Source: Actinopolymorpha sp. NPDC004070 (lineage in GTDB: Bacteria; Actinomycetota; Actinomycetes; Propionibacteriales; Actinopolymorphaceae). From it: 64,000 nt of DNA. A program made the position numbers and the translations under genes. The DNA is taken from assembly GCF_040610475.1 (NCBI RefSeq), contig NZ_JBEXMJ010000001.1, positions 248,001 to 312,000 on the forward strand, in the 5' to 3' direction. Shown here one piece after another: positions 41,508 through 50,740 of the stretch. The first letter of the stretch is position 1. Every line of letters starts with the position of its first letter. The notes below the pieces were generated by a model. It was not told the origin of the DNA, ran no database searches, and worked only from the letters and a program-made list of their open reading frames with translations.

Positions 41508-44357
41508 ATGGGGTTTCCACCCGTTCGAACGCGGACGGCGGTGAGCGCGGTCGCGAGCATGGTCGTCGCCGGGCTGGTAGCGGCCGCCGGGCCGGCCACC
41601 GCGTCGGCGATGACCGCGACCGCAGCCATCGCGGCCACCGCGCCCGTCGCGCCGACGAAGGTGGCGCACGCCGCGGCCGGCACGGCGGCGACCGGCGCGG
41701 ACACCTCGCGGGGTACGCCGGTCGACCTGGGCGCGCTGTTCGTCGGGGCGCACCCCGACGACGAGTCCGGTGCGCTGTCCACGTTCGGTCAGTGGGGTGA
41801 GGACAACGGCGTACGCACCGGAGTCGTCACCGTCACCCGGGGGGAGGGCGGCGGCAACGCGGTCGGCCCGGAGGAGGGCCCCGCGCTGGGCCTGATCCGG
41901 GAGGCGGAGGAACGCCGCGCGGTCGGCAAGGCCGGCGTCACCGACGTGTTCAACCTGGACAAGGTCGACTTCTTCTACACCGTGTCCGCGCCCCTGACCG
42001 AGAAGTTGTGGGACCAGCAGGACGCGCTGGCGAAAGTGGTCCGGATCGTCCGCCAGACCAGGCCGGAGATCCTGGTCACGATGGACCCCGCGCCCTCGCC
42101 CGGCAACCACGGCAACCACCAGGAGGCGGCCCGGCTGGCGATCGCCGCCTACTACGCCGCGGCCGACCCCAAGGCGTTCCCCGACCAGATCACCAAGGAG
42201 AAGCTGAAGCCGTTCGCGCCGGCGAAGGTGCTGCTGAGCCGGGCGCGCGGCACCGGGCCGGTCGGCCCGTCGTGCGTGAACACGTTCACCCCGGTCGACC
42301 CGTCCCAGGACATCTACGGCGTCTTCTCCGGCAACGTCTCCCGTGAGCAGGGCAAGACCTGGGCGCAGATCGAACGCGAAGCCCAGCGGGAGTACGCCTC
42401 GCAGGGCTGGGCCGGCTTCCCCGACCCCTCCTCCGACCCGGCGCAGCTGGGCTGCGACCGGTTCACCCAGGTGGCATCGCGGGTCCCGTATCCCAAGGTG
42501 GGTACGCCTGCCGCCGCCGAACCGGACGCGATCCTCGACGGCGCGCTGACCCGGCCCGAAGGCACCGTCCCGCTCGGTACGCAGCTGAAGGTGGACAGCG
42601 ACTTCGACGTACGCCCGGGCAGGTCCACCACGGTGAAGGTGTACGTCACGGCGCCCCGCGGCGCCAACCTGGGCCAGTCGTCGGTGGCACTGCGTGCCCC
42701 GGACGGCTGGCAGGTCGAGGGTGACGGAGCCCTGGGTCGCGTGGGCCCCGGCGGCTCGGCCACCGCGACGTTCACGGTGACGCCGCCCGCCACCCAGCCC
42801 GAGGGTGACCCGGTGAGCGAGCGGTCCCGGCTGGAGGCGTTCCTCACCACGACGGCCGGCACCGGGTACGCCGCGGCACAGGTCCAGCTGACCCCGGACG
42901 TCGCGACCCAGCAGCAGCTCCTCCCGCAGGTCTCCTCGTTCGAGGCGTGGGCCCGGCAGGTCGGCGCGCCGCAACTGCGCGGCTTCGTCGTCCCGGTCCT
43001 CACCATCGCCTCCGGTGGCGAGCGGGCGATCGACTACACGGTCATGAACAACTCCGACACCACCCGGTCCGGCACCGTCACGCTGAACCTGCCGGACGGG
43101 TTCGCCGCCGACGCGGCGCAGAAGCCGTTCACCGACCTGGCCGCGGGCGCCACCACGAAGGTGACGTTCACCGTACGCAACGCCGACGCCTCACTGCCCA
43201 CCTCCAACGCGGGCGGCACCGAGGGCTCGGCGCCCGGCGACTATGCGTACACCGTCACCACGACCACCTCCGACGGCGCGACCTCGGTGAGCAACCCCGC
43301 CCTGGAACTCGTGCCGGCGACCACGGTCGAACAGGCGCCGGCCGCACCCACCGTGGACGGCAAGGTGGGCGAGGGGGAGTACCCCGGCGAGGCGCTGGAC
43401 ATCTCCCGGCTGTGGGAGGGCTCGCCGTGCGACTCCGCGGCCGACTGCTCGGGCACCGCGCACGTGACCCGCGCGGGCGACACGATCTACGTGGCGGTGG
43501 AGGTACGCGACGAAGCGAAGGGCACGCCGCTGGCGACCAGCGACTGCAAGCGGCACTGGCGTACCGACAGCGTGGAGATCGCCCTGGATCCCCGCGGCAC
43601 CAGCGAGAACACCGCCTCGACGTTCAAGCTGGGCGTGCTGCCGTTCACCGCGGAGGGGCCCGCGTGCGCGCTGCGCGACGCCGACAACCACCAGGGTCCG
43701 ATCGCGGAGACCGCCCCCGGCGTGAAGTTCGCGAGTACGGTCAGCTCGCCGTACACCGGCTACACCGTGGAGGCCGCGATCCCGCTGGCCGAACTCCCCG
43801 CGTCGGTCGACCCGGAGAAGCTCAGGCTGAACGTTCTGGTCTACGACTCCGACACCCAGGACAAGACCGGCCAGACCCGGATCGGCTGGTCCACCTGGGG
43901 TGGCGTGCAGGGCGACCCGTACCGCTGGGGGCTCGCGCGGCTCGCCGGCTACCAGCCGCCCGCGGACCGGCCGACGGCCGACCCGGTGGTGCCCAACACC
44001 GCGCTGCGCAGCGTGGAGTCGCCGCAGACGGTCGAGCAGTCGGTACGGGTCAACGTGCCGCTGTCCGGTGGTACGGCCGCACCCCTCGGGGACAGCGGCT
44101 GGCTGGTCGGTGCCCGGTGGAGTCGTGGAACGGTGATCGCCGACGTGCGCAGCACCGGAGCCGGTGAGGCGCACGTGTTCGTCGTGGACGACAAGGGCAC
44201 CGCCGGCAGCGCGGTGGTCTCCGTCGACGGCGCCGGGCGCGCCGCGGTGAAGGTGCCGCTGGACCGCGCGCCGGCAGGGCACCCGCGGGTGCTGGCAGGC
44301 TGGGAGGCGGCGTCGGGCGCCGGCACGCTGGCGTCGAGGGTGCCGCTGCGGAAGTAG
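41508..44357 (+). CDS. Secreted PIG-L deacetylase with NEW3 and CBM9-like domains
   Basis: Predicted 949 aa, ATG with AGGAGG 6 bases upstream (an ATG at 41493 would add 5 residues). A signal peptide covers about residues 1-37. The PIG-L/LmbE deacetylase domain follows at about 75-330, with the zinc motif GAHPDDESGAL (His, Asp, Asp) and GNHGNHQEAAR (His). Next comes an NPCBM-associated NEW3-like beta domain (VKVYVTAPRGANLGQSSVAL), repeated once more (TVMNNSDTTRSGTVTLNLP). Residues about 600-830 resemble family 9 carbohydrate-binding (CBM9) modules, with VDGKVGEGEYPGEALD and TDSVEIALDPRG. It probably removes N-acetyl groups from an extracellular glycan or glycolipid. A strong hairpin follows. 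Confidence 0.85.
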   Translation: MGFPPVRTRTAVSAVASMVVAGLVAAAGPATASAMTATAAIAATAPVAPTKVAHAAAGTAATGADTSRGTPVDLGALFVGAHPDDESGALSTFGQWGEDNGVRTGVVTVTRGEGGGNAVGPEEGPALGLIREAEERRAVGKAGVTDVFNLDKVDFFYTVSAPLTEKLWDQQDALAKVVRIVRQTRPEILVTMDPAPSPGNHGNHQEAARLAIAAYYAAADPKAFPDQITKEKLKPFAPAKVLLSRARGTGPVGPSCVNTFTPVDPSQDIYGVFSGNVSREQGKTWAQIEREAQREYASQGWAGFPDPSSDPAQLGCDRFTQVASRVPYPKVGTPAAAEPDAILDGALTRPEGTVPLGTQLKVDSDFDVRPGRSTTVKVYVTAPRGANLGQSSVALRAPDGWQVEGDGALGRVGPGGSATATFTVTPPATQPEGDPVSERSRLEAFLTTTAGTGYAAAQVQLTPDVATQQQLLPQVSSFEAWARQVGAPQLRGFVVPVLTIASGGERAIDYTVMNNSDTTRSGTVTLNLPDGFAADAAQKPFTDLAAGATTKVTFTVRNADASLPTSNAGGTEGSAPGDYAYTVTTTTSDGATSVSNPALELVPATTVEQAPAAPTVDGKVGEGEYPGEALDISRLWEGSPCDSAADCSGTAHVTRAGDTIYVAVEVRDEAKGTPLATSDCKRHWRTDSVEIALDPRGTSENTASTFKLGVLPFTAEGPACALRDADNHQGPIAETAPGVKFASTVSSPYTGYTVEAAIPLAELPASVDPEKLRLNVLVYDSDTQDKTGQTRIGWSTWGGVQGDPYRWGLARLAGYQPPADRPTADPVVPNTALRSVESPQTVEQSVRVNVPLSGGTAAPLGDSGWLVGARWSRGTVIADVRSTGAGEAHVFVVDDKGTAGSAVVSVDGAGRAAVKVPLDRAPAGHPRVLAGWEAASGAGTLASRVPLRK

Positions 44358-44385
44358 TACTGGTTCGCCCCTGGTTCGCAACTGG

Positions 44386-44422
44386 TTCCGCCGACGGCGT
44401 AGCGCGATCGCCGTCGGCGGAA
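44386..44422 (+). terminator. Strong terminator hairpin after the PIG-L gene
   Basis: TTCCGCCGACGGCG pairs perfectly with CGCCGTCGGCGGAA (14 bp) around a 9-base loop, starting 29 bp after the stop codon. It separates the PIG-L gene from the downstream epimerase gene. Confidence 0.85.
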
Positions 44423-44532
44423 TCGGCTGGCGCACCCGTTGCGGGATCGGCCAGGCTTCCGGCATTCGCGGCGTGCCCACCGGGCTGCCCGGCGCCCGAG
44501 CCGGCCGCCGTGCGACGACGAGGAGGAGACCG

Positions 44533-45627
44533 ATGCGGATCCTGGTCCTGGGCGGGACGGTGTTCCTGTCCGCGGCGGTGGCCGCCGAGGCGGTGGCGCG
44601 TGGCCACGAGGTGACCTGCGCGGCCCGCGGCAGCAGCGGTGAGCCGCCCGCCGGAGTGTCGTTCGTCCGTGTGGACCGCGACGCCCCCGACGGGCTGGCC
44701 CCGCTGGCCGGCCGGGAGTTCGACGCGGTGGTCGACGTGGCCCGGCTGCCCAGCCAGGTCCGCCGGGCGGTGGCCGCACTGGGCGAGGGCGTACGCCACT
44801 GGACGTTCGTCTCCTCCATCAGCGTCTACACCGACAACTCCACCCCTGGGCAGAACCCGCACACCGGTCAGGTGCACGACCCGCTGTCCGCGGACGCCGA
44901 CGAGGCCGACGTGGAGAACTACGGACCGGCCAAGGTCTCCTGCGAGCAGGCGGTGCTCGCCGCGCTGGCCGACCGGGCCAACGTGGTCCGCGCGGGACTG
45001 ATCGTCGGCCCCGGTGACCGCAGCGACCGGTTCACCTACTGGCCGGTGCGGCTGGCACGGGGCGGTGAGGTGCTCGCGCCGGGCGCCCCTGGGGACCCGG
45101 TGCAGGTGATCGACGTACGAGACCTTGCGGCCTGGATCGTCCGGTCCGCGGAGAGCGGTGTGGTGGGCGTCTTCGACGCCACCGGCCCGACCGTGGGACG
45201 CGGGGAGTTCCTGGACCGGGTCGCGGCCGGGGTCTCCGACGCGGTCGCAGGGGCCGGCGCCGGGGCGAGTGCGGAGCCGGAGCTGACCTGGGTGGACCAG
45301 GAGTTCCTGGTGGCGCAGGAGGTGAACCCGTGGGCGGGGCCGCGGTCGCTGCCGGTCTGGCTACCGCGTCCGGAGTACGCCGGCATGCTCGACCACGACG
45401 TCAGCGCGACCCTGGCCGCGGGGCTTGCGGTCCGCGACCTCGGCCAGACCGCACGCGACACCCTGGTCTGGGCACGGGAAGCCGGCCGCGACCTTGCTGA
45501 CGGACCTGACGGACCTGACGGACCTGACGGACCTGACGGAGCGGACGGAGCCGACCCGGCGGGCCTGCGTGCCGGGCTGACGGCGAAGGAGGAGGCCGAG
45601 GTGCTCGCCGCCTGGCACCGGCGATGA
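44533..45627 (+). CDS. NAD-dependent epimerase/dehydratase (extended SDR-like)
   Basis: Predicted 364 aa, ATG with GAGGAGGAG upstream. The Rossmann motif is a variant, MRILVLGGTVFLSAAVAAEAVARGHEV (G-G-T-x2-L-S), seen in atypical SDRs such as chloroplast-RNA-binding-like and isoflavone-reductase-like proteins. FVSSISVYTDNS supplies the Ser and Tyr region, but a clean YxxxK is not evident (YGPAKVSCE has Y-x3-K, which may serve). It ends in a helical domain with a DGPDGPDGPDG run made from a 9-bp tandem repeat and a final KEEAEVLAAWHRR. The role is unknown. The damaged MFS gene starts 60 bp downstream. Confidence 0.8.
   Translation: MRILVLGGTVFLSAAVAAEAVARGHEVTCAARGSSGEPPAGVSFVRVDRDAPDGLAPLAGREFDAVVDVARLPSQVRRAVAALGEGVRHWTFVSSISVYTDNSTPGQNPHTGQVHDPLSADADEADVENYGPAKVSCEQAVLAALADRANVVRAGLIVGPGDRSDRFTYWPVRLARGGEVLAPGAPGDPVQVIDVRDLAAWIVRSAESGVVGVFDATGPTVGRGEFLDRVAAGVSDAVAGAGAGASAEPELTWVDQEFLVAQEVNPWAGPRSLPVWLPRPEYAGMLDHDVSATLAAGLAVRDLGQTARDTLVWAREAGRDLADGPDGPDGPDGPDGADGADPAGLRAGLTAKEEAEVLAAWHRR
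45499..45534 (+). repeat. 9-bp tandem repeat inside the epimerase gene
   Basis: Four perfect copies of GACGGACCT encode Asp-Gly-Pro units in the C-terminal linker, followed by related GACGGAGCG/GACGGAGCC units. Confidence 0.9.
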
Positions 45628-45686
45628 GCAGACCGGCGCACGCGCTGAACCCCGTGCCGCGCGCCCCGACAACCTAGGGTCTCCCC

Positions 45687-47060
45687 ATGAACTGGCCTCG
45701 TTGAGCTCCCAACTCCCGCGGCCGCGCGGCGGGGCTCGCACCGTCGGCTGATCCGCCGGCCGCTCGTGCCCGGCGGGTCGGCCGACTGTTCGTCGCCTTC
45801 TCCGCGCTGGACGACGCGATTTTTCTGTACCCGCTGTACACCCTGCTGTTCTCCGACAGCGGGCTGTCCACCGGACAGATATCGGTGTTGCTCGGGCTGT
45901 GGGCGGGTGCCGCGTTCGTCCTGGAGGTGCCGTCGGGCGTCCTCGCCGATCGGCTCTCGCGACGTCACCTGCTCGCCGTCGGTGCGGTCCTGCGAGCCGC
46001 CGGGTTCGGGTTGTGGATCTGCCTGCCGTCCTTCCCCGCCTTCGCGGTCGGCTTCGTGCTGTGGTCCGCGCAGGGAGCGCTCAGATCGGGCACGCTGCAG
46101 GCGCTGGTGTACGACGAACTCGCAGCGGTCGGGGCCGAGTCCACCTACGACCGACTGCTCGGCCGGGCCGCGGTCGCCGAGGGTACTGCCGGACTGGTCG
46201 CGACCGCGCTGGCCGCTCCGTTCTTCGCGGTCGGCGGCTACGCCGTGGTGGGGTGGGCCTCGGTGGCGATGGGGCTGGCGCAGGTGCCGGTGGCGCTGGC
46301 GTTCCCCGACGTGCCCCGGTCCGGGCTCGAGTCCGAACCGACCGGGGTACGCGCGTACGCCGCGACCCTCCGGGCGGGGGTGGCCGAGGCGGTCCGCGAC
46401 CCGGCCGTACGCCGGCTCACGGTGCTGACCGGCCTGCTGCCCGGGCTGGTCGCCTTCGACGAGTACCTCCCGCTGCTGGCCCGAACGGTCGGCGTCACCG
46501 ACTCGTACGTCCCGCTGCTGATGGTCGTACCCGGCGTCGCCATGGTGGTGGCGGCGCTGCTGGTCGCCGCGCGGCGGTGGCGGTACGCCGTCGCGCCGGT
46601 CGCGCTGTCCGTGGCCGGCTTCCTCGTCGGCGCCGGGGCGGCCGCCACGTCCACGGTCGGCGTGGTCGCGATCGGAGTCGGCATCGGCGCCTTCCACCTG
46701 GCGAGGCTGCTGCTGGACGCGCGGCTCCAGCACGCGATCAGCGGGCCCGCCCGGGCCACCGTGACGTCGCTGTCCGGCGTGCTGTCCGAGGGGGCCGCTC
46801 TCACGGTCTTCGCGGCGTTCGGCGTCGGCTCGGTGTGGCTGCCGATGGGCCGGCTGTTCGCCGCCGACGGGGTGCTGGTCGCGGTGTGCGCGGCGTACCT
46901 GACCGTCGACGTCGTACGCGGCAGGCGGACGCGCGGCTCCGCCAGGGTCAGGCCGGACCGCCGTCGTGACCGCCGTCGTGACCGCCGCCAGTCCCGCCGG
47001 CGCCGTTTCTGCCGTCGGGCACGCCGTCGGCAGCGAACGGGCGAAGGTCCCACGCGGTGA
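45687..47060 (+). pseudogene. MFS transporter with an in-frame TGA at codon 6
   Basis: The frame encodes a 12-helix MFS permease: FVAFSALDDAIFLYPLYTLLF (helix 1), FVLEVPSGVLADRLSRRHLLAVG (helix 2 and the D-R-x2-RR loop), and later helices to about 46950. The only ATG before helix 1 is at 45687, 6 bases after a TAGGGT -10-like box, as in leaderless genes. Its reading MNWPR is followed by TGA (45702-45704). No ATG, GTG or TTG occurs between this stop and a GTG at 45885, which lies after helix 1. A protein from 45885 would have 391 aa and lack helix 1. The last 113 bp overlap the converging kinase gene; the C-terminus there is Arg-rich. Confidence 0.68.
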
Positions 47061-47670
47061 CGTCGACCACCCGGTCCGCGCGGTCGATCCCGGCCGCCAC
47101 CAGGTCGGCGTTGCGCTGGTCGGAACCGGTCGCGAACGCCTGTGCCACCGCCGGGGACCTGCCGAACTCCCGGTGCCGGCGGATCAGCCGGTCCATCCGG
47201 ACGTCCTCCTCGGTGAGCACGAACCAGCACGCGTCCAGCAGTGTGCGCACCTGCCGCCACGGTTCGTCGGTGAGCAACAGGTAATTGCCTTCGGTCACCA
47301 CCAGCGGCGTGTCCGGTGGAACCGGCAGCGAACCCGCCACCGGTTCCTCCAGCACACGCGAGAACGCCGGCGCGTAGACGGTGCCCTCGGCCGGGTCGCG
47401 CAGCCGCCGGAGCAGGGCGAGGTAGCCCGCGGCGTCGAAGGTGTCCGGCGCGCCCTTGCGGCCGGCCCGGCCGAGCCGGTCGAGTTCGGCCTGGGCGAGA
47501 TGGAAGCCGTCCATGGGCACGTACACCGAGGCCGGCGCGAGGTCGGCGACCAGACGCTCGGCGAGGGTGGACTTCCCGGCGCCGGGCGCGCCGACGATGC
47601 CGAGCACGCGCCGCCGGCCGGGGGAGGCGAGTGCGCGTGCCTCCTCCAGCAGTTCGTCGTACGTTTCCAT
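46948..47670 (-). CDS. P-loop nucleoside/sugar kinase (uridine kinase/PanK-like fold, fructokinase-like context)
   Basis: Predicted 240 aa from the ATG at 47670. The P-loop is VGAPGAGKSTLAERL, followed by YVPMDGFHLAQAELDRLGR, in which Asp-Gly-Phe-His is the conserved substrate region, and VVTEGNYLLL with the Walker-B-like acidic residue. RMDRLIRRHREFGRS is the lid. These are the features of the YggC/FrcK-like kinase group, related to pantothenate and uridine kinases. It starts 4 bp after the GH32 gene, so a role in phosphorylating the released sugar (fructose) fits; that is inference. The C-terminus is a Gly/Asp/His-rich tail that overlaps the converging MFS gene. Confidence 0.85.
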   Translation of the reverse strand: METYDELLEEARALASPGRRRVLGIVGAPGAGKSTLAERLVADLAPASVYVPMDGFHLAQAELDRLGRAGRKGAPDTFDAAGYLALLRRLRDPAEGTVYAPAFSRVLEEPVAGSLPVPPDTPLVVTEGNYLLLTDEPWRQVRTLLDACWFVLTEEDVRMDRLIRRHREFGRSPAVAQAFATGSDQRNADLVAAGIDRADRVVDVTAWDLRPFAADGVPDGRNGAGGTGGGHDGGHDGGPA

Positions 47671-47674
47671 CGAC

Positions 47675-49132
47675 CTATCCCACCGACCTGCGCAGCCGCC
47701 ACGCCGTGACACGCCCGTCGACCGGGCCGCCGTCGCCGGCCGTGACCCGCAGGGTCCACGGCGGTGGCGACTGCGGGTAGAAGCGGCAGGTGAGTGCCTG
47801 GCCGGCCGCGAACAGTTCACCCACCGACCCGTCCACCAGCAGGCGAAGCTCGACGCTCACCGGCCCCCCGGCCTCCCCGCCCGTCACCGCGTCCGCGATG
47901 GAAAAGGTGCCCCGGTGCGATCTTGAGTCCAGGCTCGCCGAGTCCCGGTCGACGGTCACCGTGCCGGCGCGCCAGTCGACCAGCAGGTCCAGGTGCTCGG
48001 CCTCGCCGGTCACCAGTCGCACCTGCGTGGATTCGCGGTCGGTTCCGGACGCGGTGAGCGCGAGGTCCAGCTCGAACTGCGCGGGCACGTCCTCCACGTC
48101 CACGGACGAGTCGGCGTCGAAGGGGCCCTCCAGCGAGGCGACCGCGCCGTCGCGAAGCGCGGCCAGTTCGGCCGGCGGATGCCAACGCGGCTCGCCCTCG
48201 TCGGTCACGGTGAGCACCCGGGGGAGGGTGAGCATCCCGGACCAGTCCGCCTCGATCGAGGCGGAGGCGTCGCGTCCCTCGGTGACCCAGCCCCACACCA
48301 GCACCCGTCCGTCCGGGTCGCGCATCACCGACGGGGCGTAGAAGTTCGGCCCCTGGTCGATCCGCACGGCCGGTCCGGGGTCGGCGAGCCGGTCGGCCTC
48401 GTCGCGGCCGGTGAGCGCGAGCACGTGGGTGATGCCCTCGTGGCGGTCCCACGCACCGACGAGGAGTACGCCCCACTCGCCGAGCGAGGCGTACTGCGGG
48501 CACTCCCACATCATCCCGGTGTCGTGGTCGGTGCCCTCGCCGGTACGCCGCCGGCCGGCGAACGGCCCGACGTAGGTCCAGTTCGTCAGGTCGGACGACT
48601 CGTACAGCCTGGCCTGCCCGAGCGCACCGCCGTCGGCCTCGTCCCCGGCAAGCCCGGCGCCGACGAGCATGCACCAGCGGCCGTGGTGCCACCACACGAA
48701 CGGATCCCGGAACTGCACCGGCGACTCCGACGCGTCCGGTGCGTCGACCATCGGGATCGACCCGGTGAACTCGAACCCGTCGGCGGACTCCGCTCGCCGC
48801 ACCGGCTGGAACGGGTTCACCGAGTCGCAGGCGGAGTAGAACGCGTACAGCCGGTCGTCCGCCGCCACGGTGTTACCCGACCAGCAACCGCCCTCGTCCG
48901 GTGTGCCGGGGCTGGGCGTGAGCGCGGGACGATGCAGCGTCCAGGTCACCAGGTCGGTGCTGGTCGCGTGGCCCCAGTGCACGGGTCCGGTGCGGGGAGT
49001 GTCGAAGACCTGCTGGAAGTAGAGGTGGTAGGAGCCGCGGTAGTGGACCGGGCCGTTCGGGTCGTTGACGTAGCCATCCACCGACCGCACGTGGAAGTGC
49101 GGTGCGTGGTGGTCGTTGGGAAGTGCGGGCAC
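47675..49132 (-). CDS. Glycoside hydrolase family 32 (beta-fructosidase/levanase-like)
   Basis: Predicted 485 aa from the GTG at 49132. GH32 motifs are in order: nucleophile Asp in GYVNDPNGPVHY, WGHATSTDLVTW, WSGNTV, FRDPFVWWHHG, and MMWECPQYASLG with the acid/base Glu. The C-terminal beta-sandwich runs from about 330. The enzyme hydrolyses beta-fructosides such as sucrose, inulin or levan. No signal peptide is seen, so it acts on imported sugar, suggesting sucrose or a short fructan as substrate. The kinase gene begins 4 bp downstream and a Gfo/Idh dehydrogenase gene 107 bp upstream, all in the same direction. A fructoside permease is not adjacent. Confidence 0.92.
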   Translation of the reverse strand: MPALPNDHHAPHFHVRSVDGYVNDPNGPVHYRGSYHLYFQQVFDTPRTGPVHWGHATSTDLVTWTLHRPALTPSPGTPDEGGCWSGNTVAADDRLYAFYSACDSVNPFQPVRRAESADGFEFTGSIPMVDAPDASESPVQFRDPFVWWHHGRWCMLVGAGLAGDEADGGALGQARLYESSDLTNWTYVGPFAGRRRTGEGTDHDTGMMWECPQYASLGEWGVLLVGAWDRHEGITHVLALTGRDEADRLADPGPAVRIDQGPNFYAPSVMRDPDGRVLVWGWVTEGRDASASIEADWSGMLTLPRVLTVTDEGEPRWHPPAELAALRDGAVASLEGPFDADSSVDVEDVPAQFELDLALTASGTDRESTQVRLVTGEAEHLDLLVDWRAGTVTVDRDSASLDSRSHRGTFSIADAVTGGEAGGPVSVELRLLVDGSVGELFAAGQALTCRFYPQSPPPWTLRVTAGDGGPVDGRVTAWRLRRSVG

Positions 49133-49238
49133 CGGACAACGATGGTGCCCAGTGATCGCCGCGGTCAACCTGGGCCGTCCGGCACCCGTGGTGCGGTCGT
49201 GGCCAGGCTGAAGCCGGACACCGGGCTCGGACCCGGGG

Positions 49239-50237
49239 TCAGAGGCGTACGACCTGGCCCGCGGTGACGCTCTCGTGCACGGCGGCCACCACGGCGGTGA
49301 CGGCGACACCCTCGGCGACGGTGGGCACGGTCACCGGCTCGCCGCGCAGCAGGCCGGCGAAGTCGCGGGCGATCTCCGCGGCCACCCCTACCAGCCGGCC
49401 GTCGCGCTCCACCGTCGAGTGGTGCAACCACTGCAAGGACGGCCCGGCGAAGTGGATGCCCTCGTCGGATCCGTCCACCCGCACCGCGGCCTTGCTGCCG
49501 ACGAGTTCGTACCGGAAGTCGAACACGCTCGGGTAGGACTCCGGCAGCACCCAGTGCGACTGCAGGGCCAGGGTGGTGCCGTCGTCGAAAGTGACCAGCG
49601 CGTGTACGCCGTCGTAGGTGTCGATGCCGTCCCGGGCGAGCTCCCGTCGCAGCCCGGTCGCGTAGACGGAGCGGGGAGTACGCCCGGACAGCCACAGCGC
49701 CAGGTCGACCGTGTGCGGCATGAGGAACCACGCCGGGGTGGTCCGCGCGGCCCACGACAGCATGCGTTCCGGTACGAACCTGGTGTCGTTGAGATGGGCA
49801 CACTGGAAGAGCACGTCGCCGACAGCGCCGTCGGTGATCTGCTGTCGGACGGTGACGAAGCGCGGGTTCCATCGGTTCTCGAACGCCACCATGGCGGGGC
49901 CGCCGCCGGCTTCCACCGCGGCCTCGATCTTCTTGGCCTCCTCGACCTCCGTGGCCAGCGGCTTCTCCACCAGCAGGCCGATCCCCGCCCGGGCGACGGC
50001 GACGGCGGCGTCCCTGTGCGCAAAGTCCGGGGTGGCCACCACGACACCGGCGAGGTCGTGCCCTGCCAGCAGGTCCTCGTGGCTCGCATGTGAGCTCGCG
50101 CCGAGCTCGGCTGCCAGCTCTGCTCCGGCCGGCGTCGGGTCGGCGACCCCCACCACACGTACGTCCGGAAGCTGGCCGAGCGCCCGGGCGAACATGCGGC
50201 CCCGGATGCCGGCGCCCACCACCCCGATGTCAAGCAT
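49239..50237 (-). CDS. Gfo/Idh/MocA-family oxidoreductase
   Basis: Predicted 332 aa from the ATG at 50237, with GGAGG 6 bases upstream (a GTG one codon earlier is possible). The N-terminal Rossmann domain begins LDIGVVGAGIRGRMFARALG, then VVVATPDFAH and the catalytic-region motif VEKPLA with Lys. A later MPHTVDLALW matches the H-x3-D/substrate region of the family. Such enzymes oxidise or reduce sugars or inositols with NAD(P). It leads the operon with GH32 and the kinase, so a sugar substrate derived from the same glycoside is likely. There is no local regulator gene on the upstream side. Confidence 0.9.
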   Translation of the reverse strand: MLDIGVVGAGIRGRMFARALGQLPDVRVVGVADPTPAGAELAAELGASSHASHEDLLAGHDLAGVVVATPDFAHRDAAVAVARAGIGLLVEKPLATEVEEAKKIEAAVEAGGGPAMVAFENRWNPRFVTVRQQITDGAVGDVLFQCAHLNDTRFVPERMLSWAARTTPAWFLMPHTVDLALWLSGRTPRSVYATGLRRELARDGIDTYDGVHALVTFDDGTTLALQSHWVLPESYPSVFDFRYELVGSKAAVRVDGSDEGIHFAGPSLQWLHHSTVERDGRLVGVAAEIARDFAGLLRGEPVTVPTVAEGVAVTAVVAAVHESVTAGQVVRL

Positions 50238-50740
50238 CACTTGCCTCCTCCGTTCGACGCTGCCTGCAACGCCGGACTGTCAACCCTGGCTTGTCAGCCT
50301 TCCCGGAACAGTCCGATCGGGTCCCGAGCAGCCTTGTCCGCACTCGTCGTTGCCCGCAACCCCCGGCGACCTGCGCCGACCGGACCTGGCCGGACCGTGA
50401 ACACCGACTCAGCGAGCGGCACGGTCGGCACCTCCCGCCCACGGCGGAGCGCATGCGGGCCGCCGGCGCCGTCGAGGTCGTCGGGGTTGTCGGGGCCGTC
50501 GGCCAGGAAGCGCCCGAGTTCCCGGGCGAACTCCGCCGCGGTGCCCGGGCGTTCGCCGGGTCAGCGAACGGGCCAGCAGCCGGTCCAGCTCGGCGGGCCG
50601 GCCGACGCGTGCCGCCACGGGCTGTGGCCTGCTGTCGACCCGGCGTTCGCAATCCACCGCCAACGAACCGTCGTACGCGCGCTTCGGAAGGAGTGAACGG
50701 CGGAAACGGACCGCCCGAGATCCTCAACGGGGGAAACACC
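50238..50740. other. About 500 bp without a recognisable gene
   Basis: No frame here has a convincing start, ribosome site and family match. On the minus strand the frame around 50540-50430 reads EFARELGRFLADGP ... GGPHALRRG, which weakly recalls the middle of APH-type phosphotransferases, but nothing supports it on either side. It may be a decayed gene or just the leader of the downstream small ORF. Confidence 0.5.

Noticed and set aside
45702..45704. TGA as a selenocysteine codon
   Set aside because: It is at codon 6 before the first helix of an MFS permease, a position with no selenocysteine precedent, and no SECIS-like hairpin or functional Cys equivalent is seen.
50430..50560. Fragment resembling an APH phosphotransferase on the minus strand
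   Set aside because: Only about 35 residues look similar, there is no catalytic motif, and flanking frames do not continue the match.
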